This document shows positions 1 through 8,248 of a DNA stretch of 37,207 bases, in pieces (position 1 is the first letter of the stretch; each line of letters starts with the position of its first letter). The stretch lies in contig NZ_WNKW01000012.1 in the NCBI RefSeq assembly GCF_009720775.1, forward strand, positions 1 through 37,207, given 5' to 3'. The notes beneath the pieces were generated by a model that searched no databases, was not told the origin of the DNA, and saw nothing but the letters and a program-made list of their open reading frames with translations. The position numbers and the translations under genes were made by a program. This DNA comes from Pseudoduganella danionis. GTDB taxonomy: Bacteria > Pseudomonadota > Gammaproteobacteria > Burkholderiales > Burkholderiaceae_D.

Positions 1-1124
1 GGCGCACCGGTCAGCGTGGCGGTGGAGGTGGCCGGCGTGGCCGTCTCCGTCACGCCCGTAGGTGCCGGCGCGGGACGGGTGGCCGGCATCACCGGCATCA
101 GACCAGGTGCGCCATTGCCGTTGGCTGCAGGCGCGGTGCCGGTAGCCGCAGGGGCGGCGCCGGCACCTACGCCGGCGCCGGCCGCCGTAGCAGCGGCATC
201 GGCTTCCTTGACCGGGTCTTTGATCGGCGCCATCTTGTTATTGTGCTTGCGCGGCTGGCGCAGTTCCTCGTCCGGCGGACGGGGTGGCATGTCCGGCACG
301 GACAGCAGCACCAGCAACTGGGCATTGTTGGAGATGCCACCCAGCGGCTGGCAGATCACGCCGCCGAAGGAACCGGCCGCGCTATTTTCCACCTGCGAGA
401 CACGCGCCACGGCCAGACCGGCCGGATACACGCCATCCAGACCGGAGGTGACGACGATGTCGCCTACCTGGATATCGGCATTCGGTGCCGTGAAGCGCAG
501 CTCCAGCGTGCCGGCCTTGCCCCGGCCATAGGCCACGCTGCGCAAGCCATTGCGCAGCAACTGCACGGGAATCGCCTGCTCCTTGTCGGTCAGCAGCGTC
601 ACTTCGGAAGTAAACGGGAACACCCGCGTCACCTGCCCCACCACGCCCTGATTGTCGATCACGGGCAGGCCCAGCACCAGACCTTGCTGGCTACCGCGGT
701 CGAGAATGATTTTGCGACTGTTGACGTCGCGCGCGTCGTACAGGATTTCTGCCAGCATGGATTTGATGGGCAGATGTTCGCGCGCATCGATCAGACGGCG
801 CAACTGATTGTTTTCAGCCACGCGTTGCTGCGCCTGCTGCAGCAGCAAGGCGCTGGCGATCTGCTGGCGTTTCAGCTCGCGCACCTGCTTTTCCAGGGAC
901 GACAGGGACGAGAAATAATCGCCCACGCCATAGAGGGCGTCGCGCGGCATCAGGGCGGCCATCTGCAGGGGATACAGAATGGTGCCGGCGACCTTGCGCA
1001 CGGTTTGCAGAGTGCGCACACGTGAATCGGCCAGCAGCAGTGCAATCGAAATGCACGCAAACACCATCATCTTCACCCGGGCCGGAGCACCTTGCTTGAA
1101 AAGTGGCGGAGGACTGTATTCCAT
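1..1124 (-). CDS. mreC: Rod shape-determining protein MreC (3' end outside window)
   Basis: MreC is the bitopic inner-membrane scaffold of the elongasome; it links cytoplasmic MreB filaments to the periplasmic wall synthases. The ATG is at 1124 and the frame stays open to base 1, so at least 374 residues are present and the stop is missing. A short cytoplasmic start (MEYSPPPLFKQG) is followed by one membrane segment at about residues 18-33, a glutamine-rich coiled coil at about 70-115, and the beta-rich MreC domain with segments such as VIDNQGVVGQV and GDIVVTSGLDGVYPAG. After about residue 290 comes a long Ala/Pro/Gly-rich tail, longer than in enteric MreC and still running at the window edge. 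It lies 91 bp behind mreB on the same strand, the usual mreBCD order. The identification is secure; the function of the tail is unknown. Confidence 0.95.
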   Translation of the reverse strand, partial: MEYSPPPLFKQGAPARVKMMVFACISIALLLADSRVRTLQTVRKVAGTILYPLQMAALMPRDALYGVGDYFSSLSSLEKQVRELKRQQIASALLLQQAQQRVAENNQLRRLIDAREHLPIKSMLAEILYDARDVNSRKIILDRGSQQGLVLGLPVIDNQGVVGQVTRVFPFTSEVTLLTDKEQAIPVQLLRNGLRSVAYGRGKAGTLELRFTAPNADIQVGDIVVTSGLDGVYPAGLAVARVSQVENSAAGSFGGVICQPLGGISNNAQLLVLLSVPDMPPRPPDEELRQPRKHNNKMAPIKDPVKEADAAATAAGAGVGAGAAPAATGTAPAANGNGAPGLMPVMPATRPAPAPTGVTETATPATSTATLTGA

Positions 1125-1176
1125 GACTTCCAGTAATCCGGCGCTCGCGCGCCTACGAGACTAACAACTCAGCACC

Positions 1177-1205
1177 AAAAACCGGGGCCGCTCTGTGCGG
1201 CCCCG
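1177..1205 (-). terminator. Hairpin with U-run between mreB and mreC
   Basis: A perfect 9-bp GC stem (CGGGGCCGC/GCGGCCCCG, 1183-1191 and 1197-1205) with a 5-nt loop is followed on the minus strand by GTTTTT. It lies just after the mreB stop and before mreC. It has the form of an intrinsic terminator and probably lets only part of mreB transcription continue into mreC. Confidence 0.75.
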
Positions 1206-1215
1206 TCTTATCGGA

Positions 1216-2259
1216 TCATTCGTAGGAGAAGATCGAGCCCAGTTGGTCCATCCGCTCCAGCGCCATGCCGGAGCCGCGTACCACGCAGGTCAGCGGATCT
1301 TCCGCCACCAGCACCGGCAAGCCCGTTTCTTCCATCAGCAAGCGATCCAGATCACGCAGCAGTGCACCACCGCCGGTCAGCATCATGCCTTTTTCGGCAA
1401 TGTCCGCGCCCAGTTCCGGCGGGGTCTGTTCCAGCGCATTCTTCACGGCCGAGACGATGTTGTTCAGCGGGTCGGTCAGTGCTTCCAGAATTTCGTTGGA
1501 CGAAATCGTGAACGAACGCGGAATACCTTCCGACAGGTTGCGACCTTTGACTTCCATTTCTTTGACTTCGGAGCCAGGGAAGGCGGAGCCGATGGCTTTC
1601 TTGATCGCTTCCGCAGTCTGTTCGCCGATCAGCATGCCGTAGTTACGACGGATGTAGTTGACGATGGCTTCGTCGAACTTGTCACCACCCACGCGTACCG
1701 AGCCTTTGTAGACCATGCCGCCCAGCGAAATGATGCCCACTTCGGTGGTACCGCCACCGATGTCGACCACCATCGAACCAGTCGCATCCGACACCGGCAG
1801 GCCGGCGCCGATGGCCGCGGCCATCGGTTCTTCGATCAGGTAGACCTGCGAGGCACCGGCACCGAGTGCCGATTCGCGGATCACACGGCGTTCCACCTGG
1901 GTCGAGCCGCATGGTACGCAGATGATGATGCGTGGCGATGGGCGGAAGAATTTGGAGTCGTGCACCATGCGGATGAACTGCTTGAGCATCTGTTCGGTGA
2001 CGGTGAAGTCGGCGATCACGCCGTCTTTCATCGGGCGGATGGCCTCGATGTTGCCGGGCACTTTACCCAGCATCTGCTTTGCTTCTTTACCAACGGCCTG
2101 GATAGTTTTCTTGCCGTTAGGGCCGCCTTCCTGACGAATCGCGACGACCGAAGGTTCATCCAGGACGATGCCCTGGCCACGTACGTAAATCAAGGTGTTG
2201 GCCGTGCCCAAGTCGATGGCCAGATCAGAAGAAATATACCTGCGTAAAAAACCAAACAT
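1216..2259 (-). CDS. mreB: Rod shape-determining protein MreB
   Basis: MreB is the bacterial actin homologue. It polymerises on the inner face of the membrane and directs lateral peptidoglycan synthesis. The 347-residue length is normal. The N-terminus MFGFLRRYISSDLAIDLGTA carries the amphipathic membrane-binding start and the first phosphate loop (DLGTANT, from residue 16). The second phosphate loop is DIGGGTTEV and the adenosine motif is GGGALLRDL. The ATG at 2259 is preceded by ACAGGA as a possible ribosome site. mreC follows on the same strand, and the gat operon is divergent across 284 bp. Nothing in the protein is unusual. Confidence 0.98.
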   Translation of the reverse strand: MFGFLRRYISSDLAIDLGTANTLIYVRGQGIVLDEPSVVAIRQEGGPNGKKTIQAVGKEAKQMLGKVPGNIEAIRPMKDGVIADFTVTEQMLKQFIRMVHDSKFFRPSPRIIICVPCGSTQVERRVIRESALGAGASQVYLIEEPMAAAIGAGLPVSDATGSMVVDIGGGTTEVGIISLGGMVYKGSVRVGGDKFDEAIVNYIRRNYGMLIGEQTAEAIKKAIGSAFPGSEVKEMEVKGRNLSEGIPRSFTISSNEILEALTDPLNNIVSAVKNALEQTPPELGADIAEKGMMLTGGGALLRDLDRLLMEETGLPVLVAEDPLTCVVRGSGMALERMDQLGSIFSYE

Positions 2260-2543
2260 GTGTGTCCTGTGGCGCCCCTAATGTGCGCGTAATCCGTTAG
2301 AAAGAAATCCTGTCATGTAGCGGCGGCAGCAATGATTCAGCGCCGACAACGCATCAACCCGCCATTCTACCTTATAATTTGACTGCGATTTGCCGAATAT
2401 CCACCCTAAAGTGTATCGGTGAAAGCCGCTGTTTGGGCGGCTGTTCCGTGCTTTTGTCCGTAATTTATCCACATTCGGACTATCAGTCCGGGTTTTTATC
2501 ATTAAAATAACACAACCTGCGCGGCTAGACCGCGCCATTTGCC
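2260..2543. promoter_or_regulatory. Divergent mreB / gatCAB intergenic region
   Basis: These 284 bp separate two divergent housekeeping operons and should hold both promoters. The gat-proximal side has an AT-rich tract (around 2495-2512) that suits a -10 region, preceded by a small dyad CGGAC/GTCCG (2476-2480 and 2486-2490) followed by GGTTTTT. The mreB side has an AT-rich patch around 2375-2385. I could not fix clear -35/-10 pairs, so promoter positions are left open. The open frame of 86 codons on the minus strand here has no recognisable features. Confidence 0.45.
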
Positions 2544-2846
2544 ATGTCTCTGACCTTATCCGACGTAACCCGCATTGCCAAACTGGCCCAGCTTGAGATG
2601 AACGAGGCGCAGTCCGCCACCGCGCTGGAACAGCTGAATGGCATCTTCGCGCTGGCCGAGCAGATGCAGGCGGTCGACACCGAAGGCGTCGCTCCGCTCA
2701 GCCACCCGCTGGCCGCGCACATGAATAACATCGCCCTGCGCCTGCGCGAAGACATCGCCAGCGAGCCGAATCGCCGCGACGACTATCAGGCCGTGGCGCC
2801 AAAAACCCAGGATGGCCTGTATCTGGTACCAAAAGTGATCGAGTAA
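2544..2846 (+). CDS. gatC: Asp/Glu-tRNA amidotransferase subunit C
   Basis: GatC is the small subunit that stabilises the GatA-GatB heterodimer of the tRNA-dependent amidotransferase, which converts Glu-tRNA(Gln) and/or Asp-tRNA(Asn) to the amidated forms. The 100 residues have the family pattern: an N-terminal helix (LTLSDVTRIAKLAQLEM), a second helix (LEQLNGIFALAEQMQ), the conserved VDTEGVAPLSHP turn, and a C-terminal segment with LREDI and the DGLYLVPKVIE ending. It is the first gene of gatCAB, 67 bp ahead of gatA. Confidence 0.97.
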   Translation: MSLTLSDVTRIAKLAQLEMNEAQSATALEQLNGIFALAEQMQAVDTEGVAPLSHPLAAHMNNIALRLREDIASEPNRRDDYQAVAPKTQDGLYLVPKVIE

Positions 2847-2913
2847 AGCGGCACAGCCACGCCGGCTGCCCGCTCCGCTACGCTCCGTACACCGATCAAA
2901 GATAGAAATCGTC

Positions 2914-4398
2914 ATGCATACCAAAACCGTTAAAGAGTTATCTGCTCTGCTGCAAAGCAAAGCCATCACCGCTACCGAACTGGCCACCCAGTTCCTGGCC
3001 CGTATCGAACAGAGCGATCTGAATGCCTTCCTGCACGTGGACCGCGCACTGACGCTGGCGCAGGCAGCCGAAGCCGATGCCCGCATCGCCAATGGCACGG
3101 CCACCCCGCTCACGGGTGTACCGATCGCCCACAAGGATATTTTCGTCACGCGCGACTGGCGCTCCACGGCCGGCTCGAAAATGCTGGCCAATTATGTGAG
3201 CCCGTTCGACGCCACCGTGGTGGAGAAATTCCGCGCGGCCGGCATGGTCACGCTGGGCAAGCTCAATTGCGACGAATTCGCCATGGGCTCGGCCAATGAA
3301 AACTCGGCCTTCGGCGCCGTGAAAAACCCGTGGGACAAGCGCGCCGTTCCGGGCGGCTCCTCGGGTGGCTCGGCCGCTGCCGTGGCCGCCCGTCTGGCAC
3401 CGGCCGTGACCGGCACCGATACCGGTGGTTCGATCCGCCAGCCGGCCGCTTTCTGCGGCATCACCGGCATCAAGCCGACCTATGGCCGCGTGTCGCGCTT
3501 CGGCATGATCGCGTTTGCCTCGTCGCTCGATCAGGGCGGCCCTATGGCCCAGACGGCGGAAGACTGCGCGCTGCTGCTGAATGCCATGGCCGGCTTCGAT
3601 GAACGCGATTCGACCTCGCTGGCACCGGAACTGGGCGGCGTGGATGAAGACTTTACGCGTGAACTGGGCCAGCCGCTGACGGGCCTGCGCATCGGTGTAC
3701 CGAAAGAGTATTTTGGCGAAGGTCTGGCCGCCGACGTGGAACAGGCCGTACGTGCCGCACTCGCGCAGTATGAAAAACTCGGCGCCACGCTGGTCGATAT
3801 TTCGCTGCCGAATACGGCACTGTCGATTCCGGCCTACTACATGATTGCACCGGCTGAAGCCTCGTCCAATCTGTCGCGTTTCGACGGTGTGCGCTACGGC
3901 CACCGCGCAGCCGACTACAAGGATCTGGCCGATATGTACCGCAAGACCCGCGCCGAAGGTTTCGGTGCCGAAGTCAAGCGCCGCATCATGGTCGGCACCT
4001 ATGTGCTGTGCCACGGCTACTACGATGCCTACTACCTGAAGGCGCAGAAAATCCGTCGCCTGATCGCGCAGGATTTCGAAGCCGTGCTGAATGGCCCGAA
4101 CGCCGTGTGCGACGTCATCATGGGCCCCGTGGCACCAACCGTGGCCTGGGATCTGGGCGACAAGTCGGATGATCCGGTCGCTGCCTATCTGGCCGACATC
4201 TTCACCCTGTCGACCAGTCTGGCGGGCCTGCCCGGCATGTCCATCCCTTGCGGTTTCGGTCAGGGCGAGAAGAACGCCAACCGTCCCGTGGGTCTGCAGA
4301 TCATCGGCAAACACTTCGGCGAAGCCAAGCTGCTCAACGTCGCCCACCAGTACCAGCTGGCGACCGACTGGCACAAGCGCGCGCCGGCCGGCATCTGA
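2914..4398 (+). CDS. gatA: Asp/Glu-tRNA amidotransferase subunit A (amidase)
   Basis: GatA is the glutaminase subunit; it releases ammonia from glutamine for transamidation on GatB. The 494 residues belong to the amidase-signature family. The Ser-cisSer-Lys triad is visible: Lys74 in GVPIAHKDIF, Ser149 in the glycine/serine-rich GGSSGGS stretch, and Ser173 in DTGGSIRQPAAF. These match the S. aureus triad K79/S154/S178 with a constant offset of five. The length is typical. It lies between gatC (67 bp upstream) and gatB (54 bp downstream) in one operon. Confidence 0.98.
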   Translation: MHTKTVKELSALLQSKAITATELATQFLARIEQSDLNAFLHVDRALTLAQAAEADARIANGTATPLTGVPIAHKDIFVTRDWRSTAGSKMLANYVSPFDATVVEKFRAAGMVTLGKLNCDEFAMGSANENSAFGAVKNPWDKRAVPGGSSGGSAAAVAARLAPAVTGTDTGGSIRQPAAFCGITGIKPTYGRVSRFGMIAFASSLDQGGPMAQTAEDCALLLNAMAGFDERDSTSLAPELGGVDEDFTRELGQPLTGLRIGVPKEYFGEGLAADVEQAVRAALAQYEKLGATLVDISLPNTALSIPAYYMIAPAEASSNLSRFDGVRYGHRAADYKDLADMYRKTRAEGFGAEVKRRIMVGTYVLCHGYYDAYYLKAQKIRRLIAQDFEAVLNGPNAVCDVIMGPVAPTVAWDLGDKSDDPVAAYLADIFTLSTSLAGLPGMSIPCGFGQGEKNANRPVGLQIIGKHFGEAKLLNVAHQYQLATDWHKRAPAGI

Positions 4399-4452
4399 TC
4401 CGGCTGATACTGCGACATACACTACAGCGACACACAATACAGCGAGAAGAAT

Positions 4453-5913
4453 ATGGAATGGGAAGTCGTCATCGGTCTTGAGAACCACGTGCAGCTCACG
4501 ACCGAATCTAAAATTTTCAGCGGTTCGCCGATCAAGTTCGGCGCCGAGGCCAACACCCAGGCTAGCCCGGTGGATCTGGCTTTGCCCGGCGTACTGCCGG
4601 TGATGAACAAGCAGGCGGTGGATCGCGCGATCCGCTTCGGTCTGGCCGTGGGCGCCAAAGTGGCGCCGCAATCGGTATTCGCCCGTAAGAACTACTTCTA
4701 CCCCGATCTGCCGAAAGGCTATCAGATCAGCCAGTTCGAAGACCCTGTGGTGATCGGCGGCGCACTGACTTTCGGCTACGAGAAGGATGGCGAATTCGTC
4801 ACCAAGACCGTCAACCTGACGCGCGCCCACCTCGAAGAAGATGCCGGCAAATCGCTGCACGAAGACTACGCCGGCATGAGCGGCATCGACCTGAATCGCG
4901 CCGGTACGCCGCTGCTGGAAATCGTGTCGGAACCGGAAATCCGCAGCGCGGCCGAAGCTGTGGCCTACGCCAAGGCACTGCACTCGCTGGTGATGTGGCT
5001 GGGCGTTTGCGACGGCAATATGCAGGAAGGCTCGTTCCGCTGCGACGTCAACGTTTCTGTGCGCCCTAAAGGCCAGAAGGAATTCGGCACCCGCTGCGAG
5101 ATCAAGAACCTGAACTCGTTCCGCTTCATCGAAGAAGCCGTGCACGTGGAAGTACGTCGCCAGATCGAACTGATCGAAGACGGCGGCAAGGTGGTGCAGG
5201 CCACCCGCCTGTACGATCCGGACCGCAAGGAAACCCGCGAAATGCGCAGCAAGGAAGACGCGCAGGATTACCGCTACTTCCCTGACCCTGATCTGCCACC
5301 ACTGATCATCTCCGATGCGTGGATAGCACAGGTGAAAGCGTCGATGCCGGAACTGCCGGCCGCCATGCGCGCGCGTTTCATCAGCGAATACGCACTGCCA
5401 GAATACGATGCGCTGATTCTGACCGCCTCCAAAGCCATGGCCACCTACTTCGTGGCCGTGGTGGAAAGCGCCGGCAAGGACAACGCCAAGGCTGCTGCCA
5501 ACTGGCTGATGGGCGATGTGTCGTCCACCCTGAACCGCGAAGGCGTGGACATCGCCGACGCGCCAGTATCGCCGGCCCAGTTGGCCCTGATGATCAAGCG
5601 TATCGCTGACGGCACCATCAACAACAAGACTGCCAAGGAACTGTTCGGCGATATGTGGGCGGCTAAGTCGGCCAACGACAATCTGGTTGATGAGCTGATC
5701 GAATCGAAAGGCCTGAAACAGATTTCCGATACGGGCGCACTGGAAGCCATCGTCAACGAGGTGATTGCCAACAATGCCAAATCGGTCGAGCAGTACCGCG
5801 CCGGCAAGGAAGCGGCCATCAATGCGCTGATCGGTCAGGCCATGAAAGCTTCGCGCGGCAAGGCCAATCCGGCCCAGCTGACGGAACTGCTGAAAGCCAA
5901 GCTGGCCGGCTAA
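4453..5913 (+). CDS. gatB: Asp/Glu-tRNA amidotransferase subunit B
   Basis: GatB binds the mischarged tRNA, activates the Glu or Asp side chain with ATP and transfers ammonia received from GatA. The 486 residues show the family landmarks: MEWEVVIGLENHVQL at the N-terminus, FYPDLPKGYQISQ, GSFRCDVNVSVRP, EIKNLNSFRFIEEA, and DYRYFPDPDLPP. A helical tRNA-binding tail of the YqeY type fills about the last 150 residues. The usual VIGLE-x-H-x-QL signature reads VIGLENHVQL, within family variation. It closes the gatCAB operon and is followed by a strong terminator. Confidence 0.98.
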   Translation: MEWEVVIGLENHVQLTTESKIFSGSPIKFGAEANTQASPVDLALPGVLPVMNKQAVDRAIRFGLAVGAKVAPQSVFARKNYFYPDLPKGYQISQFEDPVVIGGALTFGYEKDGEFVTKTVNLTRAHLEEDAGKSLHEDYAGMSGIDLNRAGTPLLEIVSEPEIRSAAEAVAYAKALHSLVMWLGVCDGNMQEGSFRCDVNVSVRPKGQKEFGTRCEIKNLNSFRFIEEAVHVEVRRQIELIEDGGKVVQATRLYDPDRKETREMRSKEDAQDYRYFPDPDLPPLIISDAWIAQVKASMPELPAAMRARFISEYALPEYDALILTASKAMATYFVAVVESAGKDNAKAAANWLMGDVSSTLNREGVDIADAPVSPAQLALMIKRIADGTINNKTAKELFGDMWAAKSANDNLVDELIESKGLKQISDTGALEAIVNEVIANNAKSVEQYRAGKEAAINALIGQAMKASRGKANPAQLTELLKAKLAG

Positions 5914-5939
5914 GCCAGCCCGCCGTGCCGGCGGCAAGC

Positions 5940-5969
5940 AAAAAGGGACGCTGCGGCGTCCCTTTTTTT
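5940..5969 (+). terminator. Intrinsic terminator after gatB
   Basis: The stem GGGACGC/GCGTCCC (5945-5951 and 5956-5962) has a 4-nt loop, is preceded by five A and followed by seven T. With the flanking A- and T-runs it can act in both directions, so it probably also ends the convergent operon coming from 6014-8055. Confidence 0.92.
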
Positions 5970-6013
5970 CGTCCGGCCAGCTGCGCGGCTGTGGCTACGC
6001 GGCGCCGACCACG

Positions 6014-6712
6014 CTACTCCAGCAAGGCGGCTATCGCCAACGGCACGCTGCTGCTGACGATGCGGCCGTTTTCGGGATAGGCGGCAAAGCGGTAAGCCAC
6101 TACGCGGAAGCCGCTCTGCACATCATCGGGAAACGCCGGGCCTTCGCGCACCACCAGCGCCGTACTGGCCCCGCCCGCCGTCTGGAATACCACTTCTGCC
6201 GCATCGCTGCGCGGATAGCTGAACTGCACGCCTACGCAGGCCTTGCCTGCCGCAGCACCGGCATACTGCAGATAGGCCAGCATCTGCTCGCAGGCCGTGC
6301 GCAGATCTGCCGCCGCATACACGCCATCGGCACGGGTCACGATCGACACCCAGGCGCCGCTGCGGAACTGGCTGGCGTTGCGGTTCAGCGTGAGTTCGGC
6401 ATTGTCGTCATACGCCGCCTTGGAGAACGGGAACACGGCCCGTCCCAGCGCATCGAGCGTCAGGCTTTGATGGATGTTTTTGCTGTTGAGGCTAAGGCGC
6501 AGACCATCCGTGCTGGCGCCCTTTTCGCGCGCACGGATACGGAAGTGATTCTGCAGGAACTGCTTGGGCTTGCCGTATTTTTCAAACCAGATCATCTGGC
6601 GATAGGCATCGCGATAGGCGATCCAGTCCTGCACTTCCTGGGCTTCCTGCGTTTTCTGCGCAGAAGCCCACAGTGGCCAGCACAGCAGGATAAAGATCAG
6701 GTAGCGGCGCAT
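6014..6712 (-). CDS. Secreted protein of unknown function
   Basis: The 232-residue product starts with a clear signal peptide (MRRYLIFILLCWPLWASA, cleavage near residue 18), so it should be periplasmic or outer-membrane associated. The mature part is mixed alpha/beta with an aromatic-rich start (WIAYRDAYRQMIWFEKYG) and two cysteines (in TACEQ and KACVG) that could form a disulfide. I do not recognise a family. It is the last gene of a three-gene minus-strand unit: only 4 bp separate it from the MipA/OmpV gene, which is itself 7 bp from a beta-barrel gene. A joint envelope role is inferred from this packing only. Confidence 0.8.
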   Translation of the reverse strand: MRRYLIFILLCWPLWASAQKTQEAQEVQDWIAYRDAYRQMIWFEKYGKPKQFLQNHFRIRAREKGASTDGLRLSLNSKNIHQSLTLDALGRAVFPFSKAAYDDNAELTLNRNASQFRSGAWVSIVTRADGVYAAADLRTACEQMLAYLQYAGAAAGKACVGVQFSYPRSDAAEVVFQTAGGASTALVVREGPAFPDDVQSGFRVVAYRFAAYPENGRIVSSSVPLAIAALLE

Positions 6713-6716
6713 GGGC

Positions 6717-7469
6717 TCAGAACCGGTAAGCCAGACCGGTAGACCAGCTGATAAAACTGCGCCGTTCCACTACCGGACTATCGGCTGCAGCCTTGCCTAG
6801 CCGCGTGCCACTGAGGCCGCTGTGCAGCAGCCACTGGCGGCTCAAGGCCCAGTTCCAGTCCAGCCCCACGCTGACGGCGCTCAGGCCGGCCTCGGGCCGG
6901 TAGTCGCGCGCACCGCCGGCCGCTGCGCTGACTGAGTACAGTTCGCGCATGACGGGTGCCGTGGCCCAGTATGCGCCTGCCGTCAAGGCCAGGCTGTGGT
7001 GCGGATCCGGCAGCGTCAAGGCCTTCTGCAGGCCCGCATAGCCACGCAGACCGTGTGCACTGGTGTCGTAAAACACGCTCGATAGCACGCGGGTCTGCTC
7101 GCTCAGGTAGTAGTTGAAGAAAACGCCGCCGTCGGCTGTGCCATCCACTGGCCGCGAGCCGCGCAAACGCCAGCTATCCGTGGGCTGGCGTGAATTGCTG
7201 GCCGCCAGCAGCGGGCCATATTCCAGCCCCGGTGCATCCGACAGATGCAGACCCACCACACCGCTGGCCGACAAAAACACGCCATTACTCCACTGCACCT
7301 GCAACAGCGGGCGCGGTTCTACACGACGCTGCTCGCCGGCTGCCGCAGTGCGCGTCGCTAGCGCCATCCCCACATACATGTCCTTGCTCCCGTCGGGCAT
7401 CATCGGCTCCGTCGCCTGCGCAGTAACACAGGCCAGCAGCAAAACACTTAGTAGGGACAGCTTGTTCAT
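6717..7469 (-). CDS. MipA/OmpV family outer-membrane protein
   Basis: The 250-residue protein has a signal peptide (MNKLSLLSVLLLACVTAQA) and a beta-barrel pattern ending in an aromatic C-terminal strand (WSTGLAYRF), as expected for BAM-dependent insertion. Family-like segments include GLEYGPLLAAS and the C-terminal part with LGKAAADSPVVERR. MipA/OmpV proteins are outer-membrane proteins; E. coli MipA associates with the murein hydrolase MltA. The exact role here is not given by the sequence. It is the middle gene of the three-gene unit 7477-8055, 6717-7469, 6014-6712, divergent from a two-component system. Confidence 0.83.
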   Translation of the reverse strand: MNKLSLLSVLLLACVTAQATEPMMPDGSKDMYVGMALATRTAAAGEQRRVEPRPLLQVQWSNGVFLSASGVVGLHLSDAPGLEYGPLLAASNSRQPTDSWRLRGSRPVDGTADGGVFFNYYLSEQTRVLSSVFYDTSAHGLRGYAGLQKALTLPDPHHSLALTAGAYWATAPVMRELYSVSAAAGGARDYRPEAGLSAVSVGLDWNWALSRQWLLHSGLSGTRLGKAAADSPVVERRSFISWSTGLAYRF

Positions 7470-7476
7470 AATTTCC

Positions 7477-8055
7477 TTAAAAATCCAGCTTCACGCCCAG
7501 CGCAATACGATCCATATTGGCGACCAGGCCATCGCGTTTCAGTTTATCCGTATGCTCGAGCTGCACATCCAGCGCCACGCCTTTCGCGACCTGATAGGCT
7601 GCCCCCACACTGAGATAGGCGCCAGTGCGGCTGAACTTCTCTGCCGGCGGCGGATTCTTGCCGCTGATCTCGGCCTTCGCTTCACCGCGCGCTATCCCTA
7701 TTTTGCCAAACAGCGTCCAGTCCTCGTTCAAGGCCCAGTTGCCGCGCGCCGCCAGATAAGCAGCACTGGTATGCATCTTCATCTGGTAATTCTGCGGCAG
7801 CTTAAAGGTGGCAGCACCTGCTTCGCCACGATAGCCGGCTTCCACTGCCCAGTCTTTCGACAGCGCATAGCCGGCATACAGTCCGTAAGGCAGCCCTTTC
7901 TTGGACTGGCCCTGTTCCACCTTGGTGGCGCCATCCACGATCTGGATGTTGCCGCGCGTAGCACTGCTCAGATTCGCGCCCAGATAAAAGTCGTCTGCAT
8001 GGGCCAGCGCACTGGCGGCAAGCATAGGCAAAGCGAGGCATACAAATTTTTTCAT
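7477..8055 (-). CDS. Outer-membrane beta-barrel protein (OmpA-like/porin-family barrel)
   Basis: The start is the ATG at 8055, with GGAAA as ribosome site; an upstream extension of the frame is not supported. The 192-residue product has a signal peptide (MKKFVCLALPMLAASALAHA, then DDFYLG) and alternating strands typical of a small eight-stranded barrel: YGLYAGYALSKDWAVEAGYR, TLFGKIGIARG, GAYLSVGAAYQV and the C-terminal IALGVKLDF ending in Phe. This resembles the OmpA-like transmembrane or OmpW-like class. It leads the three-gene envelope unit, and its promoter region is shared with the divergent regulator gene at 8249. Confidence 0.82.
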   Translation of the reverse strand: MKKFVCLALPMLAASALAHADDFYLGANLSSATRGNIQIVDGATKVEQGQSKKGLPYGLYAGYALSKDWAVEAGYRGEAGAATFKLPQNYQMKMHTSAAYLAARGNWALNEDWTLFGKIGIARGEAKAEISGKNPPPAEKFSRTGAYLSVGAAYQVAKGVALDVQLEHTDKLKRDGLVANMDRIALGVKLDF

Positions 8056-8124
8056 GTTCAGTTTCCGGTTGGGTGTAGGAGCTGCCATGGTAGGCAGATG
8101 GCCGCGCCAGATCCGCTCCGGACT

Positions 8125-8183
8125 GTCCTGAAATTGTCCTGAATTTGTAGGCTGCATTTGTATAAAAAGTGTAGACAAGTGTA
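8125..8183. promoter_or_regulatory. Candidate response-regulator boxes between the barrel gene and the two-component system
   Basis: Two direct repeats are seen. GTCCTGAA occurs at 8125-8132 and 8136-8143, exactly 11 bp apart. AGTGTA occurs at 8168-8173 and 8178-8183, 10 bp apart. Direct repeats of one helical turn are the usual binding form of OmpR/PhoB-family regulators, and such a regulator is encoded from 8249. A -10-like TACAAT lies at 8223-8228 without a good -35, which fits activator dependence. The site could control both the regulator and the divergent envelope operon. Confidence 0.5.
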
Positions 8184-8248
8184 CGAGATTGTCAAAAACG
8201 CCACTACCGGTCAGCTCTCCACTACAATAGCCGCAAACTGGAGGTGTG

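Noticed and set aside
2525..2532. CTAGACCG just before gatC, matching eight bases of the iteron
   Set aside because: It is an isolated copy with no 10-bp partners and no link to the cassette.
2278..2538. 86-codon minus-strand frame between mreB and gatC
   Set aside because: It fills the divergent promoter region, has no credible ribosome site or recognisable domain, and its composition is not protein-like.
2938..5937. Open frame of 999 codons on the minus strand across gatA and gatB
   Set aside because: It is antisense to two clear genes and has low-complexity His/Gly/Arg-rich composition typical of a GC-rich shadow frame.
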